Part shown: one piece after another, positions 23,620 through 32,581 of the stretch | Layout of the letters: each line of letters begins with the position of its first letter | Numbering within the stretch: position 1 is the stretch's first letter | NCBI RefSeq assembly: GCF_001682855.1 | Contig: NZ_MAQW01000031.1 | Span: 487 to 64,486, forward strand | DNA from: Bacillus sp. FJAT-27264 | GTDB taxonomy: Bacteria; Bacillota; Bacilli; Paenibacillales; Paenibacillaceae | DNA: 64,000 nucleotides | Direction of reading: 5' to 3' | The notes under the pieces: model-generated | Database searches by the model: none | What the model saw: the letters and a program-made list of their open reading frames with translations, nothing else | What the model was told of the DNA's origin: nothing | Position numbers and translations under genes: made by a program

Positions 23620-24453
23620 TCAGTGCAGTTTGCGGAATTGGTCCGGTGTCGTGCCCGATTGCTTGCGGAAGGTCGCTACGAAATGGCTGACATCGCGAAA
23701 GCCGACCCGCTGCGAGATCGTTTTGACGGTCAGCTGGCGCTCGCTCAGGAGCATCTCCTTGCTCTTGCGCATGCGCAGCCGGACAAAATAGGCATAAGGC
23801 GATAGTCCGAAGGTCTGGAGGAACAGACTGTTAAGGTAACGACCGGACACCCCAAGCTGGGTGGACAGCTCCAGCAGTCCGATATCCGGGTTGCCGTAGT
23901 GGATGTCCATCCATTTTAACAAAGGTTGTAGCTTGTCGAGATTGCGCGAAATGGTGGTGTTGTTATGAAGCTGCCCGTATTTGCTCAGAGTCAGGAGAAA
24001 ACGGTAGGCGTCACTGGAGGCCTCAAGGCCAAACATGTCACCGCCCTCGTCATGGCGGTCCAGCATCTCTTCCAGCATGTACGAGAGTGGAGCTTCACTC
24101 TCCCAGCGGTAAAAGGCGTTATCCTCCATCCCGAGTGTCTCCAGGATTTGACGGATAGAATTACCGCTGAACGTCAAATAATAGGTGTGCCAGCTATCAG
24201 TGACCCCTTCGTAGCTATGGGGAATATGAGGGAGTAACAAGACGCCACTGCCTTCTGTCAGGGCGATCGTCTTATTGTCAAAATGAATAACCCCTTCACC
24301 TTGCGAAGTCTGAATCCAGTGATACGTATGGTAGCCATCGGGGCGTACGATTTTCTCTTGATCCGGGTAGTGGCCCATGCTGTCCAGCGAGACCGGCAAA
24401 TGCTGTCCCCCCTCCGGGGCGAATACAATTCTGCGATGCGTGGCTGCTGACAA
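23620..24453 (-). CDS. AraC-family regulator, probably of the adjacent beta-galactosidase
   Basis: About 277 residues. The N-terminal cupin sensor contains GSGVLLLPHIPHSYEG. The C-terminal AraC double HTH is LLELSTQLGVSGRYLNSL followed by VGFRDVSHFVATFRKQ. TTG 24453 is preferred because AGGAGG lies 7 bases upstream; an in-frame GTG at 24462 is embedded in that ribosome binding site. It is divergent from the GH42 gene, a standard arrangement for a local galactoside-sensing activator. Confidence 0.85.
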   Translation of the reverse strand: MSAATHRRIVFAPEGGQHLPVSLDSMGHYPDQEKIVRPDGYHTYHWIQTSQGEGVIHFDNKTIALTEGSGVLLLPHIPHSYEGVTDSWHTYYLTFSGNSIRQILETLGMEDNAFYRWESEAPLSYMLEEMLDRHDEGGDMFGLEASSDAYRFLLTLSKYGQLHNNTTISRNLDKLQPLLKWMDIHYGNPDIGLLELSTQLGVSGRYLNSLFLQTFGLSPYAYFVRLRMRKSKEMLLSERQLTVKTISQRVGFRDVSHFVATFRKQSGTTPDQFRKLH

Positions 24454-24571
24454 AGCATCCACCTCCTTCAGTTCTATATTATTATACTGATGGTCAAAAA
24501 TTTTATATTTAAAGGGAGTGATTAACCGTTTATTATAAATATATAATTATACTATAAAGGATGTGCTACAC

Positions 24572-26602
24572 ATGATCAACGATAAATTGCCGAAGATTTG
24601 GTACGGCGGTGACTATAACCCTGAGCAGTGGGATGCCCCGACATGGGCCGAAGATGAGCGTATGTTCAAACTGGCTGGCATTGATGTTGCAACGATAAAT
24701 GTATTCTCTTGGGCTATGCTTCAACCCGATGAAGATACGTATGATTTCTCTTTCCTCGATGCCCAAATGGATCGTCTATATAAGAGTGGTACGTATGTCT
24801 GTCTTGCAACATCCACGGCTGCGCACCCGGCTTGGATGGCACGCAAATACCCTGAAGTTACTCAAGTCGATGTGAAGGGTAGAAAGCGTAAATTCGGCGG
24901 ACGCCATAATTCTAATATGAATAGCCCTATCTATCGTAAATTTGCTGAACGTCTAGCAAGCAAGCTGGCAGAGCGCTACAAAGATCACCCAGCACTAGTC
25001 GCTTGGCATATCAACAATGAGATTAGCAACTACGATTATTCAGAACAATCTGCGGCTGCTTTCCGTGTATGGTTGAAGAAACGTTATGGCTCCCTTGATG
25101 TGGTAAACAAGGTGTGGAATACTCGTTTCTGGGGACATACATTCTACGACTGGGATGAGATTGTTCTCCCTAGCGAGCTGAGTGAAGAATGGGATGGCAA
25201 TAATACGAACTTCCAGGGCCTCTCCCTTGATTTCCGCAGATTCATGAATGACGCACATCTGGAATGCTATTTGCTTGAATACAATGCGATTAAAAAGCAT
25301 TGTCCGAATGTACAGATCACTACGAACCTGATGGGCTTCTATCCAGGTCTGAACTACTTCGAATGGGCTGAGCATCTGGACGTAATCTCTTGGGATAACT
25401 ATCCTGCATTGGATACTCCGGTTAGCTTTACTGCCATGTCGCATGATCTGATGCGTGGACTAAAAAGTGGGCAACCGTTCATGCTGATGGAGCAGACCCC
25501 AAGTCAGCAGAACTGGCAGGCGTACAACTCCTTGAAGCGTCCGGGCGTAATGCGCTTGTGGAGCTATCAAGCAGTAGCTCACGGCGCGGACACTGTGCTG
25601 TTCTTCCAGCTTCGCCGTTCTGTCGGTGCATGTGAGAAGTACCATGGTGCAGTAATTGAGCACGTAGGTCATGAGCACACCCGTGTCTTCCGCGAGACTG
25701 CAGAGCTGGGCAGAGAGCTTCAGCTACTGGGCGATGAACTCTTGGATGCGCGCGGCGAAGCTAAGGTCGGTATTCTGTACGATTGGGAAAACCGCTGGGC
25801 GGTTGAATTGTCCAGTGGGCCTTCCGTAGGCTTGGATTATGTCAATGAAATTCACAAGTATTATGACGCACTGTATCAAGAGAACATCGAAGCCGATATG
25901 ATCGGTCTAAAAGAAGATTTCTCCAAATATAAAGTGATCATTGCTCCGGTGTTGTACATGCTTAAACCGGGTGTAAAAGAGAAGATCGAAGCTTTCGTGA
26001 AGGCAGGCGGTACGTTCGTGACCACCTACTTCAGCGGAATCGTCAACGAGAACGACATTGTTACCTTGGGCGGATATCCGGGTGAACTGCGCAATCTGCT
26101 TGGTATTTGGGCTGAAGAGATTGACTCTCTGCTGCCTGAAATGAGTAATGAGATTGTGATGGAGAAGAGCTGGGGCGAGCTGAGCGGTTCCTACAATTGT
26201 AATCTGCTCTGCGACCTGATCCACTCGGAAGGTGCAGAGGTACTGGCCCGTTATGGTTCCGACTTCTACCAAGGCATGCCGGTATTGACTGCCAACAGCT
26301 TTGGTGAAGGTAAAGCTTATTATGTGGCTACCAGCCCGGATGCAGCATTCTTGCGCGGATTCCTCGGCAACCTGTGCGCGGAGCAGAACATTCTTCCACT
26401 GGTGAAGGCACCAGAGGGAATTGAATCCGTACAACGGGTGAAAAATGGCGTATCCTATCTGTTCTTGCTGAACCATACGAATGGCGAATTGAGTGCCGAC
26501 ATTGGTTCTACAGAGCGTACCGACTTGCTGACAGGCAACAAAGTCAGTGGTACGGCAGCAATTCCGGCACACGGTGTGCTGATCCTGTCTGACAAGAAGT
26601 AA
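24572..26602 (+). CDS. GH42 beta-galactosidase
   Basis: A 676-residue cytoplasmic glycosidase. It opens with IWYGGDYNPEQW, typical of GH42. The acid/base Glu is in WHINNEISNYDYSE and the nucleophile Glu in FMLMEQTPS. A trimerisation domain (~400-600) and a small C-terminal beta domain follow. It hydrolyses beta-galactosides or galacto-oligosaccharides. ATG 24572 follows AAAGGATG; GTG 24563 is too close to it. No secretion signal. Its codon use is more A/T-biased at wobble positions than its neighbours, hinting at high expression. Confidence 0.95.
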   Translation: MINDKLPKIWYGGDYNPEQWDAPTWAEDERMFKLAGIDVATINVFSWAMLQPDEDTYDFSFLDAQMDRLYKSGTYVCLATSTAAHPAWMARKYPEVTQVDVKGRKRKFGGRHNSNMNSPIYRKFAERLASKLAERYKDHPALVAWHINNEISNYDYSEQSAAAFRVWLKKRYGSLDVVNKVWNTRFWGHTFYDWDEIVLPSELSEEWDGNNTNFQGLSLDFRRFMNDAHLECYLLEYNAIKKHCPNVQITTNLMGFYPGLNYFEWAEHLDVISWDNYPALDTPVSFTAMSHDLMRGLKSGQPFMLMEQTPSQQNWQAYNSLKRPGVMRLWSYQAVAHGADTVLFFQLRRSVGACEKYHGAVIEHVGHEHTRVFRETAELGRELQLLGDELLDARGEAKVGILYDWENRWAVELSSGPSVGLDYVNEIHKYYDALYQENIEADMIGLKEDFSKYKVIIAPVLYMLKPGVKEKIEAFVKAGGTFVTTYFSGIVNENDIVTLGGYPGELRNLLGIWAEEIDSLLPEMSNEIVMEKSWGELSGSYNCNLLCDLIHSEGAEVLARYGSDFYQGMPVLTANSFGEGKAYYVATSPDAAFLRGFLGNLCAEQNILPLVKAPEGIESVQRVKNGVSYLFLLNHTNGELSADIGSTERTDLLTGNKVSGTAAIPAHGVLILSDKK

Positions 26603-26614
26603 GACAGATTTATA

Positions 26615-26666
26615 CAAAGGCGGCTTCACGGATGCAGATTATCGCATTCCGGGAGCCGTCTTTTTT
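26615..26666 (+). terminator. terminator of the GH42 gene
   Basis: GGCGGCT (26618-26624) pairs with AGCCGTC (26653-26659), with an inner GGATGC/GCATTCC stem and seven T at the end. Confidence 0.85.
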
Positions 26667-26784
26667 TGCAGAAAAAGTAGATAAGCTCCGGTTTTGGCCT
26701 GATGATATCGGAATTTAGAGAGGGGAGTCTCCAGCAATTGGATGCTGCCCGTTTTTTTTGTGGATTTGGCTCTACGGAGAGTCG

Positions 26785-26800
26785 TTGCGGGCATCCGAGA
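26785..26800 (+). promoter_or_regulatory. candidate ComA-box-like site
   Basis: TTGCGG-GCAT-CCGAGA matches the first half and the spacing of the B. subtilis ComA box TTGCGG-N4-CCGCAA and 4 of 6 bases in the second half. It lies about 190 bases before the gene at 26978, at the head of the comQXPA locus. The comparison uses the B. subtilis consensus, which may not hold in this lineage. Confidence 0.4.
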
Positions 26801-26832
26801 TTTATTGAATGGCCTGCGTGTACTCCTTAGCC

Positions 26833-26849
26833 CCGCAAAAAGTATGCGG
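26833..26849 (+). promoter_or_regulatory. inverted repeat CCGCA-N7-TGCGG
   Basis: A perfect 5-bp inverted repeat about 130 bases before the gene at 26978. A related repeat (CCGCAAA-N4-TTTGCGG) lies before comX at 29120-29137, which suggests a common regulator or a shared hairpin role. Confidence 0.45.
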
Positions 26850-26977
26850 TTTTCCTACATCACATATTCGGTGAGGGTTATGCTACAGCTGTGTTAAGGT
26901 AAGCGGGTACGGTTTATGGGGACAAAGATCACAGAACGACGGGGGTTGTATGATTGATGAGTAGAGAGGGTAGCGGT

Positions 26978-28078
26978 ATGGGGATGCGCACGATCAACTG
27001 CTATTTATACGATAACGAGGCTATTGCCTTTTTGCTACAGGGCGTGATCCGGTTTGTTCAGGCTAGAAGGTTGATGAATGTGATTTTTCAGAGGAGCTGG
27101 ACACACGGATTCCATATGAAAATAAGCTTTCCCGCCGCTGAAGCGGACAACGGGCTTGAATCTGTTATTCGTCGCCTGGCGGAGCGCTATAGTCGGCCCA
27201 GACCGCAGACTGAATACGATGATTACGAGAACATCCTGCACAAATTAGCCCAATTGGAGGGTTATAACGGAGATTACCTTCCGCTGCGCATAGATGGCGA
27301 AGTAACAGTGGAGGAGGAAGAGGAGTTCCAGCACAACAATGCGATTGGCAGTTTTCGGATGAATTATGAGATCGAGCTGCTCAAAAGCCAGCTGCTGGTG
27401 GACCTGTTCGATACATGGACAGCCCTGTCCGCAGAACGGCAAAATATTGAATGCGCCAAAATCTTTTTGATTAATGTCAATCGCTCTGCGGGGGGGTTGA
27501 GATACGGATATTTGTCACTGCGAGCTAATCTGGAATATATCAAAGGCCAGATGGAGCTGTCTAGCAGACAAAACGGAGCGGAGTGGAGTATTTGGGAGAA
27601 CCTGTTCAGCCGGACTGAGGAGGAGCAGCAGTTTATTCAAGTGGGTTTGCGGCGGTTTGCCGAAGGGAAGTATGAGCGGGAATTCATCTTTAGCCGCTTG
27701 CAGATTTTCATAGATTGTATGCTTTCCATTCTTAATCAAGCGTTCGAAGAAGGGGAGATAACACTCCAGAAACTGCTGGAGAGTAGTGACTTCATCCAGC
27801 GGTATGATGCGCTTAACGACTTTCACTTGATTTATCATTCCCTGGCGGATTTCCAGAAGCACTGCCACGACAGAGGTTTTATCATCTACCGGATGATCGA
27901 CTCTATCCTGTATTCGCTGATGTCACTTCTTCAAGTATCGGCTGTTCGGAAGCAGCGGATTTCAGGACTGGTTGCGGAGACTGTGGAGCAAGGTCTGTCT
28001 TTGAACTGGCGTGAGGCTTATCTGGAGCTCAGCGCGATGCTTATGAACGGGGAGGCCAACGAGCGAATGGTTCACTAG
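26978..28078 (+). CDS. SpaB_C/thiopeptide-type biosynthesis domain-like protein
   Basis: 366 residues, no signal or TM. The N-terminal part reads like the stand-alone C-terminal (elimination, thiopeptide-type) domain of LanB dehydratases. NCYLYDNEAIAFLLQGVIRF is followed by FQRSWTHGFHMKISFP where the family has an ff.R.W..GpHlrl.f pattern. A FRMNYEIELL then LFDTWTALS block sits where the family has YEpE...dS. The RYGG residues are not seen, so catalytic status is doubtful. ATG 26978 has GAGGG 7 bases upstream; TTG 26954 also fits the frame. comQ follows after 108 bases. Family call is tentative. Confidence 0.5.
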   Translation: MGMRTINCYLYDNEAIAFLLQGVIRFVQARRLMNVIFQRSWTHGFHMKISFPAAEADNGLESVIRRLAERYSRPRPQTEYDDYENILHKLAQLEGYNGDYLPLRIDGEVTVEEEEEFQHNNAIGSFRMNYEIELLKSQLLVDLFDTWTALSAERQNIECAKIFLINVNRSAGGLRYGYLSLRANLEYIKGQMELSSRQNGAEWSIWENLFSRTEEEQQFIQVGLRRFAEGKYEREFIFSRLQIFIDCMLSILNQAFEEGEITLQKLLESSDFIQRYDALNDFHLIYHSLADFQKHCHDRGFIIYRMIDSILYSLMSLLQVSAVRKQRISGLVAETVEQGLSLNWREAYLELSAMLMNGEANERMVH

Positions 28079-28096
28079 AGTTCTAAGGAAGATAAC

Positions 28097-28113
28097 TTTA
28101 CTTTATAAGTAAA
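28097..28113 (+). promoter_or_regulatory. palindrome upstream of comQ
   Basis: TTTACTT-TAT-AAGTAAA, a perfect 7-bp dyad in AT-rich sequence about 75 bases before the comQ start. It may be an operator or part of a comQ promoter; no protein can be assigned. Confidence 0.45.
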
Positions 28114-28186
28114 ACTATGGAATAAAAATACTATATCAGATAAAATAGAGACTATATACTATCTAGTTCGATATAGGAGGAATATC

Positions 28187-29107
28187 GTGGAAGATGGCGC
28201 TATGAAGCTGGCAGAAGAGATGGAAGCCCAAGTACTCCGCAGTTTTGCTGAAGACTACCTGTACGAGGCAGCACTAGCCTCCGTAAAGGTGAAGGCGACA
28301 GAATCGTTAATGTGTGGAAGAATGACGCTGCTGCATTATCGAATGTTCGGTGGCTGTGGGGATGATATATACCGTGCAGCTGCTGCGGTGGAATTTATGA
28401 TCCTGGCGCTCGATATTATTGATGATATTCAGGATGATGACCACAAGGCTATGCCATGGAATGATTTGCCGAAGAATATTGCGTTAAATCTTGCGATCGC
28501 TTTCTTGACGCTCTCCCATGAGACGCTTCTACGCTGTCGTTTTCCCTCCGAACATATTCATAAAGCCGAAATGTACCTGAGCCGCCAGGTGATAACAGCA
28601 ACCAACGGCCAGACACTGGATCTGCTGAACACGATCTCCACAGAGGAAGAGTACATCACCATGGTCAAGCAAAAATCGGCTGCACTTTTGGTGTGTGCCT
28701 GTATGATCGGCGTGATCCTGGCAACGGGCGACATTTCTCCTCATGTAGAGGAATACGCAATGGAAATAGGCGTTTCGGCGCAGATCAAGAATGATTTCCG
28801 GGACCTGTTGAACTGGGATCATAAAAGTGACTTTCTTCAGCGTAAAAGAACACTTCCGCTCCTGTTCCTGCTCTCCTCTATCAACCAAGAAGACGAGCGT
28901 TGGGTCGCTGATTACTTCGAAGGCCGTATAGAGCTTAGCGATATTTTGCACCGAAGTGAGGAGTTTGCCGTCATTGTGGAACGCACAGGAACATCCATGT
29001 ACGCTTCCTTCCGGGAGCGGTCCTCCTATTATCATTTTCGTGAAATTCTGGATAGCATGGGACTGGAGTCACCCTGGAAACAGGCGCTGATTGCAGCGGC
29101 GGAATAG
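28187..29107 (+). CDS. comQ: ComQ-like isoprenyl transferase
   Basis: A 306-residue isoprenyl diphosphate synthase-fold enzyme. The first Asp-rich motif is LDIIDDIQDDDHK and the second is KNDFRDLLNWD. In ComQXPA systems ComQ attaches a geranyl or farnesyl group to a Trp of ComX and cleaves or exports the precursor. Identification rests on the following small gene, which matches ComX in size, leader and C-terminal Trp. The GTG start has AGGAGG 6 bases upstream. Confidence 0.88.
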   Translation: MEDGAMKLAEEMEAQVLRSFAEDYLYEAALASVKVKATESLMCGRMTLLHYRMFGGCGDDIYRAAAAVEFMILALDIIDDIQDDDHKAMPWNDLPKNIALNLAIAFLTLSHETLLRCRFPSEHIHKAEMYLSRQVITATNGQTLDLLNTISTEEEYITMVKQKSAALLVCACMIGVILATGDISPHVEEYAMEIGVSAQIKNDFRDLLNWDHKSDFLQRKRTLPLLFLLSSINQEDERWVADYFEGRIELSDILHRSEEFAVIVERTGTSMYASFRERSSYYHFREILDSMGLESPWKQALIAAAE

Positions 29108-29119
29108 TCAAGCAATGTA

Positions 29120-29137
29120 CCGCAAACAGGTTTGCGG
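29120..29137 (+). promoter_or_regulatory. CCGCAAA-N4-TTTGCGG inverted repeat before comX
   Basis: A perfect 7-bp dyad, 13 bases after the comQ stop. It may be a regulator site related to the element at 26833-26849, or a short mRNA hairpin that partly separates comQ and comX expression. Confidence 0.55.
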
Positions 29138-29159
29138 AAAATACGGGACAGGTTGTCGT

Positions 29160-29187
29160 TTGAGGATAGGGTTAGACCTGATATATT
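29160..29187 (+). promoter_or_regulatory. candidate comX promoter
   Basis: TTGAGG (29160-29165), 16 bases, TATATT (29182-29187), 45 bases before the comX ATG. It would give comX its own transcript in addition to readthrough from comQ. An AGGGT/ACCCT inverted pair around it suggests leader structure. Confidence 0.45.
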
Positions 29188-29232
29188 GGGTTCAGAAAGT
29201 GCAATCTACTACCCTATTAGGAGGAATTTAAT

Positions 29233-29406
29233 ATGTTGAAAGAGATGTTCCAGAATATCGTGAAGAACCCACAGGCGCAAGTTCAGTTCCAGAGTGGACA
29301 GCTTCAGCTGGCCGGTATGACGTCATGGGAGCGTAAGGCACTGATGGATATTATCCGTAACGAAAAGCCTGGTAATGTTATGCGTACTAACCGCTACTGG
29401 TACTAA
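29233..29406 (+). CDS. comX: ComX-like pheromone precursor
   Basis: A 57-residue peptide with AGGAGG 8 bases upstream. The leader (MLKEMFQNIVKNPQAQ, then LAGMTSWERKALMDI) follows the ComX pattern of an NPEA-like turn and a hydrophobic/acidic helix. The C-terminal segment NVMRTNRYWY carries a single Trp two residues from the end, the expected prenylation site. The other Trp is in the leader helix. Between comQ and comP in canonical order. The mature pheromone's exact N-terminus cannot be read. Confidence 0.88.
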   Translation: MLKEMFQNIVKNPQAQVQFQSGQLQLAGMTSWERKALMDIIRNEKPGNVMRTNRYWY

Positions 29407-29440
29407 GAAAGAATAACTGCTGTGATGGAGGCTTGTACCC

Positions 29441-31822
29441 TTGCCCAGATTGTGCGCCAAACTTAAATTAATAATTTTCCTGCTTCCATTGCTACTGTTA
29501 GTACTCTATTTGAGCAATGTGGTACTGAACCAGCAGAAGATTGGAGTCAGTGTGCGCATAAGTGATCTTGGACAAGTTGTGGTGGCCGAGATTGACGGGG
29601 ACAGTTGGGCCAACAGCCAGTTACAGCAGGGGGATATTCTCACTGCTATCAATGGCGAGGCAGCGGCTGATTACGAGCTTGTCCAGAAGTATAAAGTGAT
29701 TGAACGGGCAGAGACGCTTGATGTGATCCGCAAGGGGAATGAGGGAGAGGCCGCAAGGCTTCACTTTATCGTAGAAGGCAGGATTTCCAATTGGAGCCTC
29801 ATCCTTCACCTTGTGTTTCCAAGTGTCTCTTTGCTGTTGTTTCTCATCTTTTCTTTCCAGGTATATTACAGGCAAAAGAATGATCGGGCGGCAAATATCT
29901 TGATATTGTTCTTCCTGAGCACCGGTCTGAGTTATTTCAGCTCTACGGCTTCCGGTTTGGTCGATCCGGTCGGCAGAATTACCCTGGGGTGGAGCTTTTC
30001 CCTTTTGCCGGTCTTCTTCGCCCATTTCATGAGGGAATATCTCGCACGCTATAAGGAGGATTTCATCTCTCTTGTCTGCCTAAGAGCGCTGTACTTGACA
30101 GCCTGTGTAGTGGGAAGCATTGTTACTCTGAGTGCGTTGACAGACTATTCTATGCTTCTAATGGAATCAAAGGTACTATTGGTCTTCTTCAGCTTCACGA
30201 ATGTTTGGATTGTTTGCAAGCTGATCGCCAAATATTACAAACACCGTACAGGTGAGCTGCAGGTCCTGTTCAAGTTTACATTGACTGGACATGTGCTTGC
30301 TTTTTTACCGTTCTTGCTATTTTACAGCGTACCGGAGCTATGGGGAGTCTCAGTGGTACCGGCCGAGATCTCGGCTGTGTTTTTATTCGCCATACCCGTA
30401 GTGTACTTCTATCTCTTTATGACTCGGCGTCTTTTTGATATTGATTTTGTACTGAACCGTTTTTTGTATTATACGGCAATTTCGTTTATTCCAGCGGTGC
30501 TCATTATCGGGCTAATGGTTGGAATTTTGAAGCAGTCGCAGTATACCTGGCTGAAATGGGTACAGATTTTTCTGGTGGTCTATTTTATTCTGACGGTGTT
30601 CCTCTTCGCCAAGGAGTTCATAGATTTCCGTTTGCGGCGCAGCTTTCTGAAGGAGTCTTATAATTTTCAGGGCAGTATAGAACGGTTCTCCAAGCAGGTC
30701 TCTCGGGTCATGAAGATTTCCGATTTAGAACAGGTGCTGGTACGTGAGATTCGGGCGATTCTTCCGGTGAGGGAACTGGTCTTTCTGAAGCTTACTTATG
30801 ACCAGGAGACAGGATATCATTCGCTTACGGGGACGGAGTGGCTTAAGCCGGAAATTGTTCGTAGCCTCCAGGAACGGGCCTTGCATCCGGCTGTGGGCGA
30901 ACTGATTGCGTTGCCGCAAGGCGTAGGTCTTGTCATTGGCCATTACCGTATGACTCATGAGCTGCTATGGATCGATGACAAAGACAATCATACGAGCCTT
31001 AATTTGGATGAGCGTACCTGGCTGCAGACGGTTGCGCATTACTGCGGAATTGTTTACGAGAATCTTTATCTGATAGAAGGACTGATTGAGGACCTTGAGG
31101 CACAAATGAAGAATCAGCAGGATGTGCCGTCCTGGGTCCTGCGCCTGATCTTTACCCTTTCTGAGAATGAGCGGAGACGACTGGCCGCTGATCTGCATGA
31201 TGCAGCGCTACAGGATCAGCTAATTTGGTACCGCAAGCTGGAAGCACTTATGCTTGACTATCCCATGAAGGATGAACTATGGAAGCAGTTGGAGTTGATC
31301 AAGGAAGGGTTGCTTGATGTGATTCACCAGATCCGCCAGACCTGTAATGAGCTGCGGCCACCGTTATTGAACGAGATGGGGTTGATTGAGGCTCTGGAGC
31401 AGTTGTTCGCGGAGGAACGACTTCGTTCGAATTATTCGATCACATTGCAGACGAATATGACGTCGATTGAATTAAATGACTCACAGATTCTTGCGGTCTA
31501 CCGGATTGTGCAGGAGCTTCTCCGCAACGCGGGCAAGCATGCTCAAGCCACCGATATCCAGATCGAGCTGGAGCAGAACGGGGAGCAAGTGTTTTTTCAT
31601 TACAAGGACAACGGCCGCGGACTGGAACTGTCTAAGCTGCAGGATTCCTTTCGGCATATGGGAATATCGGGAATCAAGGAACGGGTTCGCAGCTTGGACG
31701 GAGAGGTTAGCTTTTTCTCAGAATTAAACAAGGGTTTTGAGGTTCGCCTAATGTTCCCGCTGGTGCCGACATCGAGAAATGGGGAAGGAGGAGATTCAGA
31801 TGATCACCATCTTGCTGGTTGA
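29441..31822 (+). CDS. comP: ComP-like sensor histidine kinase
   Basis: A 793-residue membrane kinase. After one N-terminal TM (~8-28) comes an external PDZ-like domain (~35-115), then seven or so more TM segments to ~395. A HisKA_3 dimerisation helix follows with phospho-His 586 in LAADLHDAALQD, then a HATPase (LRNAGKHAQATD, then YKDNGRGLE). This matches ComP, the receptor for ComX. The TTG start has GGAGG 9 bases upstream. It overlaps the comA start by 23 bases, indicating translational coupling. Confidence 0.9.
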   Translation: MPRLCAKLKLIIFLLPLLLLVLYLSNVVLNQQKIGVSVRISDLGQVVVAEIDGDSWANSQLQQGDILTAINGEAAADYELVQKYKVIERAETLDVIRKGNEGEAARLHFIVEGRISNWSLILHLVFPSVSLLLFLIFSFQVYYRQKNDRAANILILFFLSTGLSYFSSTASGLVDPVGRITLGWSFSLLPVFFAHFMREYLARYKEDFISLVCLRALYLTACVVGSIVTLSALTDYSMLLMESKVLLVFFSFTNVWIVCKLIAKYYKHRTGELQVLFKFTLTGHVLAFLPFLLFYSVPELWGVSVVPAEISAVFLFAIPVVYFYLFMTRRLFDIDFVLNRFLYYTAISFIPAVLIIGLMVGILKQSQYTWLKWVQIFLVVYFILTVFLFAKEFIDFRLRRSFLKESYNFQGSIERFSKQVSRVMKISDLEQVLVREIRAILPVRELVFLKLTYDQETGYHSLTGTEWLKPEIVRSLQERALHPAVGELIALPQGVGLVIGHYRMTHELLWIDDKDNHTSLNLDERTWLQTVAHYCGIVYENLYLIEGLIEDLEAQMKNQQDVPSWVLRLIFTLSENERRRLAADLHDAALQDQLIWYRKLEALMLDYPMKDELWKQLELIKEGLLDVIHQIRQTCNELRPPLLNEMGLIEALEQLFAEERLRSNYSITLQTNMTSIELNDSQILAVYRIVQELLRNAGKHAQATDIQIELEQNGEQVFFHYKDNGRGLELSKLQDSFRHMGISGIKERVRSLDGEVSFFSELNKGFEVRLMFPLVPTSRNGEGGDSDDHHLAG

Positions 31823-32459
31823 CGATCATCCATCTGTCTGTGAAGGAACTAAGAATATGATTGAGCAGGACCCTGACATGCAAGTCACGGTTTGTTACAC
31901 CTCAGTTGAGGCTCTAGAACTGGTAAAAACACAGCGGTTTGATGTTATGCTGTTCGACTTGAACATTCCCGTCATTAGTGGTCTTGAACTGACCAAACGG
32001 ATGCTGCAGATTAACCCTGACTACTGTATTCTGATCTATACCGGTTATGAGCTTAGCCCACATTTTAACCTGTTGGTGGAAGCGGGTGTCTCGGGCATGG
32101 TTAGCAAGACTGCAACGCGTGAACAACTACTAAGTGCTATCCGCTGTTCCCTCAGAGGTGAAGCGGTGATTCCTATTCCTCTCTTGCGGCAGCTGCGGCG
32201 CAATGAAGTCCGACTGTCGACCTCCCGGGAGGATCGGCGTCTGGAGGAGGTCTCGATCAATGAACGGGAGCAGGAAATTCTCCAGCAGGTGGCCGGAGGC
32301 AGCAGTAACAAGGAGATTGCCGGACGGCTGCTGATGAGTCAGCGAACGGTGGAATATAATTTGACGCGTATCTTTGAGAAGCTGGGAGTCCGATCGCGAT
32401 CGGAGGCGATTATGGAAGCCAAGCGGCTGGGGCTGATACATACAGGGGATTTCTTATAG
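31800..32459 (+). CDS. comA: ComA-like NarL-family response regulator
   Basis: 219 residues. The receiver domain has acidic pocket LLVDDHPS and phospho-acceptor D53 in MLFDLNIP. The C-terminal LuxR/NarL HTH is INEREQEILQQVAGG...SNKEIAGRLLMSQRTVEYN. It is the cognate output of the upstream ComP-like kinase, which it overlaps. ATG 31800 has AAGGAGG upstream; in-frame ATG 31779 precedes that site. Likely targets include its own locus, given the ComA-box-like and inverted repeats upstream. Confidence 0.9.
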   Translation: MITILLVDDHPSVCEGTKNMIEQDPDMQVTVCYTSVEALELVKTQRFDVMLFDLNIPVISGLELTKRMLQINPDYCILIYTGYELSPHFNLLVEAGVSGMVSKTATREQLLSAIRCSLRGEAVIPIPLLRQLRRNEVRLSTSREDRRLEEVSINEREQEILQQVAGGSSNKEIAGRLLMSQRTVEYNLTRIFEKLGVRSRSEAIMEAKRLGLIHTGDFL

Positions 32460-32461
32460 AG

Positions 32462-32505
32462 AGCACTCGTACCCTCCGTGAGGTGGATGCTGGTGCTTCT
32501 TTTTA
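32462..32505 (+). terminator. terminator of the comQXPA locus
   Basis: AGCAC (32462-32466) pairs with GTGCT (32493-32497), with further imperfect pairing inside, followed by TCTTTTTAT. Confidence 0.75.
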
Positions 32506-32581
32506 TGGGATGACTGTTGGTTAGGATTAGTTAATGTATTATATAATGTTAAGAAAAGCAGCGGAGAGAAAGAGGCAAGGT

